NCBI GenBank assembly: GCA_050013835.1
Contig: JBEKEM010000002.1
Coordinates: 124,001 to 188,000 of the forward strand
Reading direction: 5' to 3'
DNA: 64,000 nt
From: Bog-793 sp050013835
Lineage (GTDB): Bacteria > Actinomycetota > Acidimicrobiia > Acidimicrobiales > Bog-793
Of this stretch, positions 1 through 8,548 are shown piece after piece. Both the position numbers and the translations under genes were made by a program. Every line of letters begins with the position of its first letter. Position 1 is the first letter of the stretch. The notes beneath the pieces were generated by a model. The model had not been told where the DNA came from. It did no database searches and saw only the letters and a list, made by a program, of their open reading frames with translations.

Positions 1-539
1 GCGTGCCGATCATCGGCGACGACGTGAAGAGCCAGGTCGGTTCCACCATCATCCACCGGGTACTCACCCGTCTTTTCGAGGACCGCGGGACGGTGCTCGA
101 CCGGACTTACCAGTTGAACTTCGGTGGCAACATGGACTTCAAGAACATGCTCGAGCGCGAGCGTCTCGAATCGAAGAAGATCTCGAAGACCCGGGCCGTC
201 ACGAGCCAGCTCGACCACCGGATGTCAGCCGACTCGATCCACATCGGCCCTTCCGACCACGTCCCGTGGCTCGAGGACCGCAAATGGGCCTACGTCCGAC
301 TGGAAGGGCGGAACTTCGGTGACGTGCCACTCAACGTCGAGCTGAAGCTCGAGGTCTGGGACTCGCCGAACTCGGCGGGCGTCATCATCGATGCAGTCCG
401 CTGCGCCCGCCTCGGTCTCGACCGCGGTCTCGCCGGTCCGCTCATCGGCCCGTCCTCGTACTTCATGAAGTCGCCGCCCGTGCAGTACCACGACAACGAG
501 GCCTACGAGCTCGTCGAGCGGTTCGCCGCCGGCGACTGA
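1..539 (+). CDS. ino1: myo-inositol-1-phosphate synthase, 3' part
   Basis: This is the C-terminal half of an inositol-3-phosphate synthase, which converts glucose-6-phosphate to 1L-myo-inositol-1-phosphate with NAD, the first step to phosphatidylinositol and, in many actinobacteria, mycothiol. The reading frame is open from the first base, so the 5' half lies outside the window; about 178 residues are present of the roughly 360 usual in the family. Family-typical segments are [38 protein letters not shown] and the C-terminal [10 protein letters not shown]. The frame stops at TGA 537-539, ten bases before the stop of the convergent cca gene. The frame and product are clear; only the start is missing. 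Confidence 0.93.
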   Translation, partial: VPIIGDDVKSQVGSTIIHRVLTRLFEDRGTVLDRTYQLNFGGNMDFKNMLERERLESKKISKTRAVTSQLDHRMSADSIHIGPSDHVPWLEDRKWAYVRLEGRNFGDVPLNVELKLEVWDSPNSAGVIIDAVRCARLGLDRGLAGPLIGPSSYFMKSPPVQYHDNEAYELVERFAAGD

Positions 540-548
540 GCAGCCGGT

Positions 549-1952
549 TCAGCCCGGGCCGGAACCCTCGGCCTCCCACCAGGCGTCGAGGCGCCGACTG
601 GCTTCCTCCACACCGACGAGGCCCTCTTCGAGGCGGATCTCGAGGAGGAACTGCAGCGCCCGGCCGACGGCCCTGCCCGGCGGGATCCCGAGGCGCGCCA
701 TGACGGCGACGCCATCGAGCTCCGGACGGATCGCGTCCAGCGCCTCGCGCTCGGCGAGCTCGGCGAGGCGCCGCTCGAGCTCGTCGACGCCACGTTCGAG
801 CTCGCGGGCGCGTTCGACGTTGCGCGTCGTGCAGTCCGCCCGCGTCAGCTCGTTGAGTCGCGTGAGCAGCGGCCCCGCGTCGCGGGCGTAACGGCGCAGC
901 GCCGAGTCCGTCCACCCCATCTGGTACGTGTGGAATCGCAAGTGCAACTCGATGAGACGGCAGATGTCGTCGATCTCGCCCACCGGGTAGCGCAACATCT
1001 GGAGCCGCTGCCTGGCGAGACGCGCCCCGACGACGTCGTGGTGGTGGAAGGAGACACCGTCCGGGCCGATCGTGCGCGTCCGCGGCTTGCCGATGTCGTG
1101 GAGGAGCGCGGCGAGCCGGAGGATCCGGTCGGGGCGGGTCTTGCCCACCACAGCGACCGTGTGCGCCAGCACATCCTTGTGACGGTGGATGGCGTCCTGT
1201 TCGACCGCGAGGGCCGGGATCTCGGGCAGGAACTCGGCGGCAAGGCCGGTCGTCACGATAAACCACAATCCCGCCGTCGGGTCCGGCAGGACGATCAGAC
1301 GGTTGAGTTCGTCGCGGATGCGCTCGGCCGAGACGATCGACAACCGACCCCGCAGCGCGGCTACCGCCACGACCAGGTCTTCGTCCGGATCCAGCGAGTA
1401 CCCGGTGAGGAAGCGGGCAGCGCGCAACATGCGCAGCGGGTCATCCGTGAACGACACCACCGGGTCGAGCGGCGTGCGTAGTTTCCTCGCCGCGAGGTCG
1501 GCGAGGCCGTCGAACGGGTCGACGAGCTCGAGCGTCGGGAGAGCGAGCGCCATCGCGTTCACGGTGAAGTCCCGTCGCGACAGGTCGGCGACGATGTCGT
1601 CGCCGAAGCGCACCTCGGGTTTGCGGGATTCCGGCAGGTAGGCGTCAGCCCGGTGTGTCGTGATCTCGAAACGACGGCCCGCGTGCCGGCAGCCGATCGT
1701 TCCGAAGCGCTTCCCCTGCAACCAGACCGCCTCGGCCCAGCCCTCGATGAGCAGTTCGATCTCGTCGGGGAGAGCGTCGGTCGTGAGGTCGATGTCGGTA
1801 TCGGGCCCCATGGGTTCGCCGCCCCCCGGTGGGCCGGCGACGATGTCCCGCACGGTCCCGCCGACGACGTAAATGCGCTTCCCGGCCGCGACGAACCGGG
1901 CGACGAGCTCACCCGTCTCCTCGACAACGGGCCGGACGCGTTCGGGGACCAC
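549..1952 (-). CDS. cca: CCA-adding tRNA nucleotidyltransferase with HD domain
   Basis: About 467 residues. The enzyme adds or repairs the 3' CCA of tRNAs from CTP and ATP. The N-terminal nucleotidyltransferase head shows YVVGGTVRDI, the metal-binding DTDIDLTT, RRDFTVNAMA and the DDPLRMLRAARF segment; an HD domain follows (LAALLHDIGKPRTR). This two-domain form is usual in Actinomycetota. The GTG at 1952-1950 is chosen because a TACCCT -10-like hexamer lies 8 bases upstream, which fits a leaderless transcript; the frame stays open further upstream but looks non-coding and would overlap the divergent gene. The tRNA-Ile gene in this window lacks an encoded CCA, so the cell needs this activity. 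It matches the position of pcnA/cca at the left edge of the actinobacterial origin block. Confidence 0.93.
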   Translation of the reverse strand: MVPERVRPVVEETGELVARFVAAGKRIYVVGGTVRDIVAGPPGGGEPMGPDTDIDLTTDALPDEIELLIEGWAEAVWLQGKRFGTIGCRHAGRRFEITTHRADAYLPESRKPEVRFGDDIVADLSRRDFTVNAMALALPTLELVDPFDGLADLAARKLRTPLDPVVSFTDDPLRMLRAARFLTGYSLDPDEDLVVAVAALRGRLSIVSAERIRDELNRLIVLPDPTAGLWFIVTTGLAAEFLPEIPALAVEQDAIHRHKDVLAHTVAVVGKTRPDRILRLAALLHDIGKPRTRTIGPDGVSFHHHDVVGARLARQRLQMLRYPVGEIDDICRLIELHLRFHTYQMGWTDSALRRYARDAGPLLTRLNELTRADCTTRNVERARELERGVDELERRLAELAEREALDAIRPELDGVAVMARLGIPPGRAVGRALQFLLEIRLEEGLVGVEEASRRLDAWWEAEGSGPG

Positions 1953-2076
1953 GGCTCGTGAGGGTAGCCTGCGGCCGGCCCCGATCTCCGGGAACGACGC
2001 TCTCCCGGCTGACCTGGGAATCGGGCCGACAGTAGGCTCCCGTCGAACCGGGTTCGATCGGAGGCCATCGTTACCC
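1950..2076. promoter_or_regulatory. divergent intergenic region between cca and the DUF6049 gene
   Basis: This short region separates two divergent genes. On the minus strand a TACCCT hexamer ends 8 bases before the cca GTG, as expected for a leaderless promoter. On the plus strand a GGAGG stretch at about 2060 precedes the GTG chosen for the DUF6049 gene with rather long spacing. No operator-like palindrome was recognised. Confidence 0.4.
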
Positions 2077-4203
2077 GTGGCTTGCTCGCAGTCATCGATC
2101 GGCGCGACCGCGGCACGCACCTTTCGCGCCGCCCTCCTCGCCTCGGCGCTGGCGGTGACGCTCGTCGCCGTGAGCGCGACGGCTGGTCCGGCGGCGTCCG
2201 CTACCGGGCGCCACGACCGCTCGGATCTCACGCTCGTGTCACAGACGGACTGGGTCACCGGCGCCTCGATGTCGCTCCACGTGTCCCTCCGCTCGCCCAT
2301 GCCGCGGGCCCACCTCGGGCTGAAGCTCACCGTCTACTCACGCCTTACGAGCCGCTACGCCTTCGGCCTGTCCGAGTCCGGCAAGCTGGCGCCCAACGAG
2401 CTCGTCCTCGACGCGACGCCGATCATTCCCGTCGACGCCCTCCACGCGACCGGGTCGGCCACCCTCGCCGTGGCGATGCGCGTCCGCGTGTCCACGGCTG
2501 CCGCGACAAAGCAAAGCACGCTCGGGTCGCCCGGCCTCGCGCTCGACTGTGCACCGCTCTCTTGCGACGGCGTCTACCCGCTCGTCGTGACCGCCGTCAA
2601 CACCTCGAACAACACGCCCCTCACCTCGTTCACGACGTACCTCGTGTATGTGGCCGGACAGTCGGGTTCGACCCCGCTGCGCGTCGCTGTCGTGCTGCCC
2701 GTCGGCGCGGTGCCAGCACTCGACGCCGAGGGAGCCCCGGTCCTCACCTCCGGCCAGATCAGATCCCTCGCAGCTACCCTCGCCACGATCCGGCACGACC
2801 CCGATACGCGCCTGACGCTCGATCTGTACCCGCAGCTCCTCGTCGCCCTCGCCGACTCGTCCTTCCCCCGGGCGGCGGCCGTCCTCGCCGGGTTGCGCGC
2901 GCTCGCCCGGCGGTCGGACAACAGCGGCTCGCCGGAATTCCTCGAGGCACCGTTCACCCCGGTGAATCTCGACGCACTCGCCTCCGCCGGGCTGGTCGGC
3001 GAGTTCCGCCTCCAACTCACCCGGGCAGCCGACGTCTTCCGTTCGGTGCTGTCGGCGACTCCGCCGCAGGGCGTCTACCTCTCGGCGACACCGCTCGACA
3101 ACGCCAGCCTCGCCGAGCTCGCCCGAGACCAGATCTCGCGGGTCGTCGTCCCCCCGACCGGACTGCCTTCGAGCGCGTCGATGACCCAGACGGCACCGCT
3201 CAATCTGACCACGTCCCCGGCCAGATCCTCGGGTGCCCGCCGTTCCGGGATCTCGGCCGCCGTCGCCGACTCCGCCCTCGCGCTGCACTTCACCCAGGGG
3301 GTTCCCGCTTCGCTCGCGGCACACCGCTTTCTCGCCGAGATCGCCCTCGTCTACTTCGAGCAGCCGTTCGGCCGTCAGGCCCGCGGCATCGTCGTCGCGC
3401 CGGCGACGATGCCGCGCTCACCAGCGTTCCTTTCGGACGTGCTCCAGGGTCTCGAGTCGAGCCCGGTCGCCGAACAGGCGACCGTCACCTCGGTCTTCGC
3501 CTCCGTGCCGGTCGGAGCGGACGGTGCGATCGGCCGTGCCGACGCGGTGCCGGACCGCGCCTCCCCGCCGCACGACTTCGACTCCTCGCTCTTCGCGGCC
3601 CGCGCCACCCTCAACGACCTGGAATCGGTCGTCCCGGGTGACGCGACCTTCACCTCGCAGGTCGCTGACTCGATCCTGCTTGCCGAAACGGCGGGACTGG
3701 GGCGCGCCGCCTGGACGCACTACACCGCCGAGCCGCTCGCTGCCTTCGGCCAGGTGAAGAGCGCCATCTCGCTCGCCGGGACGCGAACCGTGACGCTCAC
3801 GCAGCGGAGCTCCAAGGTCCCGTTGACGATCGTCTCGGCGTTCCCGAGCCCGATCCACGCCACGCTCATGCTCATGAGCAGCACGCTGGCCATCGCGCCG
3901 CGCTTCTTCAGTCTGCCCGTCGTGCTCGGGCACAAGAACACCCCGTTCGAGGTACCAGTGACGGCGCGCACGTCCGGCGTGTCGACGCTCACCATTGCAC
4001 TCGTGTCGCCTCGCGGCGGGATCGTGCTGTTCGAGCACGTCTACACGGTCCGGTCCACGGCATTCTCGATCGTCGGCGTCGCGCTGTCGCTCGCCGCCCT
4101 CGTCGTACTGGCGCTCTGGTGGCTGCGCTCACGCCACGGTCGCCGGCGCCGGCGCGCGACCGAGCGCGCCGGGCCAGAGCCCGCTGTGGCGAACCACGGG
4201 TGA
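2077..4203 (+). CDS. DUF6049-type secreted membrane-anchored protein
   Basis: About 708 residues. The protein starts with a Sec-type signal (hydrophobic ALLASALAVTLVAVSA ending in an Ala-rich cleavage region), has a large extracytoplasmic part, and ends with one membrane segment (about SIVGVALSLAALVVLAL) and a basic tail RSRHGRRRRR. Gene position between cca and murJ is where actinobacteria encode the DUF6049 family (Rv3909 in M. tuberculosis), an envelope protein of unresolved function. The GTG at 2077 keeps the signal peptide at a sensible length; the frame is open further upstream without convincing starts. The last four bases overlap the murJ start (GTGA at 4200), indicating translational coupling and a shared role in peptidoglycan precursor export or its surroundings. 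The family assignment rests on synteny and architecture. Confidence 0.75.
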   Translation: MACSQSSIGATAARTFRAALLASALAVTLVAVSATAGPAASATGRHDRSDLTLVSQTDWVTGASMSLHVSLRSPMPRAHLGLKLTVYSRLTSRYAFGLSESGKLAPNELVLDATPIIPVDALHATGSATLAVAMRVRVSTAAATKQSTLGSPGLALDCAPLSCDGVYPLVVTAVNTSNNTPLTSFTTYLVYVAGQSGSTPLRVAVVLPVGAVPALDAEGAPVLTSGQIRSLAATLATIRHDPDTRLTLDLYPQLLVALADSSFPRAAAVLAGLRALARRSDNSGSPEFLEAPFTPVNLDALASAGLVGEFRLQLTRAADVFRSVLSATPPQGVYLSATPLDNASLAELARDQISRVVVPPTGLPSSASMTQTAPLNLTTSPARSSGARRSGISAAVADSALALHFTQGVPASLAAHRFLAEIALVYFEQPFGRQARGIVVAPATMPRSPAFLSDVLQGLESSPVAEQATVTSVFASVPVGADGAIGRADAVPDRASPPHDFDSSLFAARATLNDLESVVPGDATFTSQVADSILLAETAGLGRAAWTHYTAEPLAAFGQVKSAISLAGTRTVTLTQRSSKVPLTIVSAFPSPIHATLMLMSSTLAIAPRFFSLPVVLGHKNTPFEVPVTARTSGVSTLTIALVSPRGGIVLFEHVYTVRSTAFSIVGVALSLAALVVLALWWLRSRHGRRRRRATERAGPEPAVANHG

Positions 4204-5873
4204 CCTCCCCAACGTCAACCCCCGACGGCGTCGGCATCCTCGGTAATCGCTCGCGTTCGAAGCGGCTCCAGCGCGCCTCGCTCGGGACCGGGCTCGGGAC
4301 CGTCGCCTCCCGGTTGACCGGGCTGGCACGGCTCATCGTCCTCGCCTACGCCCTCGGCGGATCACGCCTCGCCGACTCGTTCAACCTCGCCAACAACACT
4401 CCGAACGCCATCCACGACCTCGTCCTCGGAGGCGTTCTCGCGGCGACATTCGTCCCCGTCTTCGTCGAGCGGTTGTCCACGCGCACCGAGGAGGAGGCGA
4501 TCGAGTCGATTTCGGCGGTCGTCACGATGGCGATCGTCGTCCTCACCCTCGCAACGGTCGTCTTCGTCGTCGCCGCGCCAGGGCTCATCACACTCTTCAC
4601 GTTCGGCAAGGCGACCCCCGCTGAGCACACGGTCGCCGTCGACCTGCTTCGGTTCTTCGCGCCCCAGCTGCTCTTCTACGGGGCGATCAGCCTGATGTCG
4701 GCCGTGCTCGCGACACGCGACCGCTTCGGAACGGTCGGGTTCGTCCCCGTCGTCAACAACCTGGTCGGGATCGGCGTCCTCGGCGCCTTCGCCGCCTTTG
4801 CGCGCCACGCGACGATCGCCCAGGTCCAGCACGACCACGGCCTGCTCGTCCTGCTGGGCGTCGGCACGACCCTCGGCGTCGCCCTCCAGGCGGTCGCCCT
4901 CATCCCGTCGCTGCGCCGGTCGCACGTGAGGCTCCGCTTCCGGTGGCGGCCGCACGACCCCGCCATCCGGATGATCGTGCACCTCTCGGGGTGGACGTTC
5001 GGTTTCGTGCTCGCCAACCAGATCGCCCTGTTCGTCGTGCTCGCCCTCGAGTTTCACGTCGGCACCGGTGCGGTCAGCGCCTACACGTACGCCTATGTCT
5101 TCTTCCAGTTCCCCTTCGCAGTCGTCGCCACGTCGATCATCAATGTCGCCTCGCCGGACCTCGCACGCCTACGGACGGCCCGTCTGTGGCGCCAGCTCGG
5201 CCTCCGCTTCGGGGGGGCGCTGCGTCAGGTGCTCGCCCTCATCCTGCCGGCCACCGTCGGCTATTTGATCCTCGCCCGCCAGGCGGTGACCTTGCTCCTT
5301 CAGCACGGCAACGAAAATGCGGCAGCGTCCCACCTGACAGCGTCGGTGCTGGCGCTGTTCGCGCTGGGACTTCCTGGGTTCTGTGTCTTCTTCCTCGCAA
5401 CCCGCACCTTCCAGGCGATGCAGGACACCCGCACGGCCTTCGTCCTCTACGTCCTGGAGAACGGTCTCAACATCCTGGTGGCCGTGCTGCTGTACCAGCC
5501 GCTCGGTGTGCGGGGGCTCGCGCTCTCGTACTCGATCGCCTACACGATCGCCGCAGTGGCTGCGCTGGCGGTACTGCGCGAACGGCTCGGGACGATCGGC
5601 GGCAGGCCGCTCGCTGTGTCCTCGGCTCGCTCGCTCGTGATCAGCCTCGTCATGGCGTTCGCCGTCGCCCTCGTCGCCGCGGTGACCGGCACCGGCTACG
5701 GGATCGGCGGCTGGATCCGCATCCTCATCACGATCGCCGCCGGCGTGGCCGTCTACGTCGGGGCGGCGGGTCTCGCCGCGACGTTCCACGCCTGGCAGAC
5801 TTCCCGGCGAGGCGGCCACCAGCCAGCTAGAGGCGCGAGGGGGGCCCGTGGGACCTATCCGCATCGTCACTGA
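4200..5873 (+). CDS. murJ: lipid II flippase MurJ (MviN family)
   Basis: About 557 residues forming a polytopic membrane protein of the MOP exporter superfamily, predicted to flip the peptidoglycan precursor lipid II across the membrane. The N-terminal segment TVASRLTGLARLIVLAYALG followed by the ADSFNLANNTPN motif is diagnostic of MviN/MurJ, and about 13-14 hydrophobic segments follow. It starts at GTG 4200, overlapping the preceding stop as GTGA. Unlike the mycobacterial homologue Rv3910 it has no C-terminal pseudokinase extension, ending in a short hydrophilic tail. It overlaps the degV start by 26 bases, so DUF6049-murJ-degV appear to be one operon. Confidence 0.92.
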   Translation: MTSPTSTPDGVGILGNRSRSKRLQRASLGTGLGTVASRLTGLARLIVLAYALGGSRLADSFNLANNTPNAIHDLVLGGVLAATFVPVFVERLSTRTEEEAIESISAVVTMAIVVLTLATVVFVVAAPGLITLFTFGKATPAEHTVAVDLLRFFAPQLLFYGAISLMSAVLATRDRFGTVGFVPVVNNLVGIGVLGAFAAFARHATIAQVQHDHGLLVLLGVGTTLGVALQAVALIPSLRRSHVRLRFRWRPHDPAIRMIVHLSGWTFGFVLANQIALFVVLALEFHVGTGAVSAYTYAYVFFQFPFAVVATSIINVASPDLARLRTARLWRQLGLRFGGALRQVLALILPATVGYLILARQAVTLLLQHGNENAAASHLTASVLALFALGLPGFCVFFLATRTFQAMQDTRTAFVLYVLENGLNILVAVLLYQPLGVRGLALSYSIAYTIAAVAALAVLRERLGTIGGRPLAVSSARSLVISLVMAFAVALVAAVTGTGYGIGGWIRILITIAAGVAVYVGAAGLAATFHAWQTSRRGGHQPARGARGARGTYPHRH

Positions 5874-6687
5874 CAACGGGTGCGACTTGCCTGGGGCGCT
5901 CCTCACCGAGCACGGCGTCATCGCCGTCCCCCTCGAGGTGCGGCTCGGCCGGACCGGCGCCGTCACCCTGACGGGCGTTTCACCGGAGGAGTTCTGGCGC
6001 GTCGCCCGCACCTCCGACTCCATCGCCGAGACCGCGGCACCCGCCCCGGGTGCTTTCCATGACGTCTTCGCCGCCGCCGACGACGAAGGCTGCGCCGGCG
6101 TCATCTGTGTCACGCTCTCATCGGGGCTGTCCGCCACGTACCAGGCGGCCCGGGCGGGGGCCGAGGAGTTCGCCGGCAAGTTCCCGATCGTCGTCATCGA
6201 CTCGCTCGCCGCCTCGGTCGCCGAGGGGCTGCTCGTGCTGGAGGCCGTCGACCTCGTCGAGTCCGGCACCGACCTGGCGACCACGGAGTCGATCGTCCGG
6301 TCCGAGGTTCCCAAGACCTTCGTCTACGGCACAACCGAGACCCTCGGGTACCTGCGTCGGGGCGGGCGGATCGGCAACGCCCAGGCATTCTTCGGTTCGC
6401 TGCTGTCGATCCAACCGGTGATCACGATGCGCAACGGCGTCGTGGAAGCTGAGTCACGCCAGCGCACCCGGACGCGCTCACTCGAGTACCTCGCCGGGAA
6501 GCTCAAGGAGGTGGGGCCGATCAAGCGCCTGGCGGTCGGCCACGCCGAAGCCACTGACATCGACGACTTCCTCGACCTCGTGGCCCCGGTCTTCCCGCGT
6601 GACGAGATCCTCGTCGCCTGCATCGGACCGATCATCGGCGCCCACACCGGTCCGGGGACGATCGCCGCCTGCCCGCTGCTCAGGTGA
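5848..6687 (+). CDS. DegV family fatty-acid-binding protein
   Basis: A 279-residue DegV-family protein. Members bind a fatty acyl chain and, in Firmicutes, serve as the FakB subunit of fatty acid kinase; whether a FakA partner exists here cannot be seen. The N-terminal IVTDNGCDLP matches the family opening, followed by VTLSSGLSATYQAA, the YLRRGGRIGNAQAF segment and a GAHTGPGT loop near the C-terminus, all characteristic. GTG 5848 is preceded by a G-rich AGGGGGG ribosome-binding stretch and lies inside the end of murJ. It occupies part of the interval where related genomes carry sigM. A second DegV gene is present at 57462-58295. Confidence 0.88.
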   Translation: MGPIRIVTDNGCDLPGALLTEHGVIAVPLEVRLGRTGAVTLTGVSPEEFWRVARTSDSIAETAAPAPGAFHDVFAAADDEGCAGVICVTLSSGLSATYQAARAGAEEFAGKFPIVVIDSLAASVAEGLLVLEAVDLVESGTDLATTESIVRSEVPKTFVYGTTETLGYLRRGGRIGNAQAFFGSLLSIQPVITMRNGVVEAESRQRTRTRSLEYLAGKLKEVGPIKRLAVGHAEATDIDDFLDLVAPVFPRDEILVACIGPIIGAHTGPGTIAACPLLR

Positions 6688-6720
6688 CGGTGAGTTCCGC
6701 CCTCCGCTGCCGTCCTGCCG

Positions 6721-6733
6721 TAACCTCGCGTCC
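6721..6733 (+). promoter_or_regulatory. -10-like hexamer of a probable leaderless promoter
   Basis: TAACCT at 6721-6726 lies 7 bases before the ATG at 6734 with no Shine-Dalgarno-like sequence between. This is the arrangement expected when transcription begins at the start codon. Confidence 0.4.
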
Positions 6734-7063
6734 ATGAACCGTGACGAGGACACTTCCGGCAACCAGGACTGGGCGGCACGGGTCGCCGGGGCGGTCGACC
6801 TGCTGGTCGGCGACATCCGGGACCGCGCGCTCCATCCGGTCTTCGTCGCCGTACGGGCGGTCGTGCTGGCTTCGATCGTCCTCGTGCTGGTCCTCGCCGC
6901 GGTGACCGCCGGCGTCGTCGGACTCGTCCGCCTGTTCGACACCTCGGTCTTCCCGGGGCGCGCCTGGGCGACCGATCTTCTCTTCGGTGGAATCTTCCTC
7001 GCCGCCGGGATGTTGTCGTGGGCACACGGAGGACGGGCGAGGAAGAGGACGGCCGGTGACTGA
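6734..7063 (+). CDS. small membrane protein of unknown function
   Basis: A 109-residue protein with a charged N-terminus ([17 protein letters not shown]), one long hydrophobic segment at about residues 37-70 rich in V, L and A, a second at about 83-97, and a basic C-terminus ([11 protein letters not shown]). No family is recognised with certainty; small two-span proteins of this kind are often encoded next to trxB in actinobacteria. The ATG 6734 is preferred because of the -10-like TAACCT just upstream and because residues before it look non-coding. Its stop overlaps the trxB start by 8 bases, so it is co-transcribed with the thioredoxin genes. No function can be inferred beyond membrane location. 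Confidence 0.75.
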   Translation: MNRDEDTSGNQDWAARVAGAVDLLVGDIRDRALHPVFVAVRAVVLASIVLVLVLAAVTAGVVGLVRLFDTSVFPGRAWATDLLFGGIFLAAGMLSWAHGGRARKRTAGD

Positions 7064-8105
7064 GCTGGATTCTGGCGCGGCCCGCTCCGCGGTTGCTGCC
7101 GGCGACGTCCGCGACGTCGTCGTCATCGGTTCCGGTCCGGCGGGACTCACCGCCGCCGTCTACGTCGCCCGCGCCAACCTGCACCCCCTCGTCATCGCCG
7201 GAGAGCCCTCCTCGACGAGCGACCAGCCCGGCGGCCAGCTGATGCTGACGACCGAAGTCGAGAACTTCCCGGGATTCCCCGACGGCGTCATGGGCCCGGA
7301 CCTGATGGAGCGCGTCCGCACCCAGGCCGAGCGGTTCGGCGCCGAGGTCCTCACCGCCAAGGTGTCGCGGGTCGACCTCGCCTCCACACCCTTCAGGATC
7401 TGGACCGGCGACCCCACAACGACGGAGCCGGACCACCGGGCGAGGTCCGTGATCGTCGCCTCCGGCGCACGGGCGCTCGCTCTGGGTGTGCCCGGCGAAG
7501 CGGAACTCACGGGTCACGGCGTTTCGACGTGCGCGACCTGTGACGGTTTCTTCTTCCGGGACCAGCCGATCGCGGTCGTCGGCGGGGGCGACTCCGCCCT
7601 CGAGGAGGCGACGTTCCTGTCGCGCTTTGCCTCCTCCGTCATCGTCATCCACCGCCGCAAGGAGCTGCGCGCCTCGAAGATCATGCAGGACAGGGCGTTC
7701 GCCGACCCGAAGATCTCCTTCGTCCTCGACTCCGTGGTGACCGAGGTCCTCGGCGGGCCGAAGGTGACGGGCCTTCGCCTGCGTGACGTCATCACCGGCG
7801 ACGAACGCGAGCTTCCCGTCGACGGCTGCTTCATCGCCATCGGCCACGCCCCGAACACGGACGTCTTCCGTGGCCAGCTCGAGATGGACGCGGCCGGCTA
7901 CATCCGCACGCACGACGGCACGGCGACAAGCGTTGCCGGCGTCTTCGCCTGCGGCGACGTCCAAGACCACGTCTACCGCCAGGCGGTCACCGCCGCCGGC
8001 TCGGGCTGCATGGCCGCGCTCGACGTCGACCGCTATCTCGCCTCAGGGGGGCGGATTGAAGGTGGCAGGGATCGGGGAATGGCGTCGACCCGCGCGCTGT
8101 TCTAG
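7056..8105 (+). CDS. trxB: thioredoxin-disulfide reductase
   Basis: About 349 residues. The flavoenzyme passes electrons from NADPH to thioredoxin. The FAD-binding motif [12 protein letters not shown] is near residue 22, the redox-active CATC in [11 protein letters not shown] is in the NADPH domain, the NADPH-binding [10 protein letters not shown] follows, and VFACGDVQD is the C-terminal FAD motif, all in the usual order. GTG 7056 overlaps the upstream membrane-protein gene. It is followed after 60 bases by trxA, the standard actinobacterial pair. The C-terminal tail after the last conserved block (about 20 residues, Gly/Arg-rich) is slightly longer than in E. coli TrxB. Confidence 0.96.
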   Translation: MTELDSGAARSAVAAGDVRDVVVIGSGPAGLTAAVYVARANLHPLVIAGEPSSTSDQPGGQLMLTTEVENFPGFPDGVMGPDLMERVRTQAERFGAEVLTAKVSRVDLASTPFRIWTGDPTTTEPDHRARSVIVASGARALALGVPGEAELTGHGVSTCATCDGFFFRDQPIAVVGGGDSALEEATFLSRFASSVIVIHRRKELRASKIMQDRAFADPKISFVLDSVVTEVLGGPKVTGLRLRDVITGDERELPVDGCFIAIGHAPNTDVFRGQLEMDAAGYIRTHDGTATSVAGVFACGDVQDHVYRQAVTAAGSGCMAALDVDRYLASGGRIEGGRDRGMASTRALF

Positions 8106-8115
8106 TGAGGGCGTT

Positions 8116-8138
8116 CGCACGGTGCCCACCACCGTGCG
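8116..8138 (+). repeat. hairpin between trxB and trxA
   Basis: CGCACGGT at 8116-8123 and ACCGTGCG at 8131-8138 are perfect inverted repeats with a 7-base loop. They lie between the trxB stop and the trxA ribosome-binding site (AAGGAGG at 8153-8159). No T-tract follows, so it is more likely an mRNA-processing or stabilising hairpin, or a weak attenuator, than a full terminator. Confidence 0.5.
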
Positions 8139-8165
8139 GGCCAAGGAACCTGAAGGAGGACGACG

Positions 8166-8492
8166 GTGTCGGCAGTAACACCAGCAGTGACGGATAGCAC
8201 CTTCGACGAGGTGGTGTCCCGATCCGACACGCCGGTCCTCGTCGACTTCTGGGCCGACTGGTGCGGGCCGTGCAAGATGATCGCGCCCATCCTCGAGGAG
8301 ATCGCCGCCGAGAAGACGGGGAGCCTGCGCGTCGTCAAGCTCAACGTGGACGACAACGTCGCCACCGCCCGGCGCTTCGAGGTGATGAGCATCCCGACGC
8401 TGATCCTGTTCAGAGGTGGCGAGGCCCGGGTTCGCATCGTCGGCGCGAAGGGCAAGGCTGCCCTCCTGTCGGACATCGACCCGCACCTGTAG
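8166..8492 (+). CDS. trxA: thioredoxin
   Basis: A 108-residue thioredoxin, the standard length. The active site WCGPCK follows the usual VLVDFWADW strand, and the cis-proline segment MSIPTLILF with the downstream GG is intact. It reduces protein disulfides, recharged by the TrxB encoded immediately upstream. GTG 8166 has a strong AAGGAGG Shine-Dalgarno 6 bases upstream, one of the clearest in the window, so this gene is translated from a leadered message even if trxB is co-transcribed. Confidence 0.97.
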   Translation: MSAVTPAVTDSTFDEVVSRSDTPVLVDFWADWCGPCKMIAPILEEIAAEKTGSLRVVKLNVDDNVATARRFEVMSIPTLILFRGGEARVRIVGAKGKAALLSDIDPHL

Positions 8493-8536
8493 CAGCGGGC
8501 CCGCCCGGCCGGACAGAAGCCTGGGGGGAGCCCACC

Positions 8537-8548
8537 TAGCATGTCGTC
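8537..8548 (+). promoter_or_regulatory. -10-like hexamer before the cwlM-like gene
   Basis: TAGCAT at 8537-8542 is followed after 6 bases by the GTG start at 8549, with no Shine-Dalgarno sequence. This suggests a leaderless promoter separate from trxA. Confidence 0.4.

Noticed and set aside
1873..2076. N-terminal extension of the DUF6049 protein back to 1873
   Set aside because: It would overlap the divergent cca start, lacks recognisable features and would bury the signal peptide.
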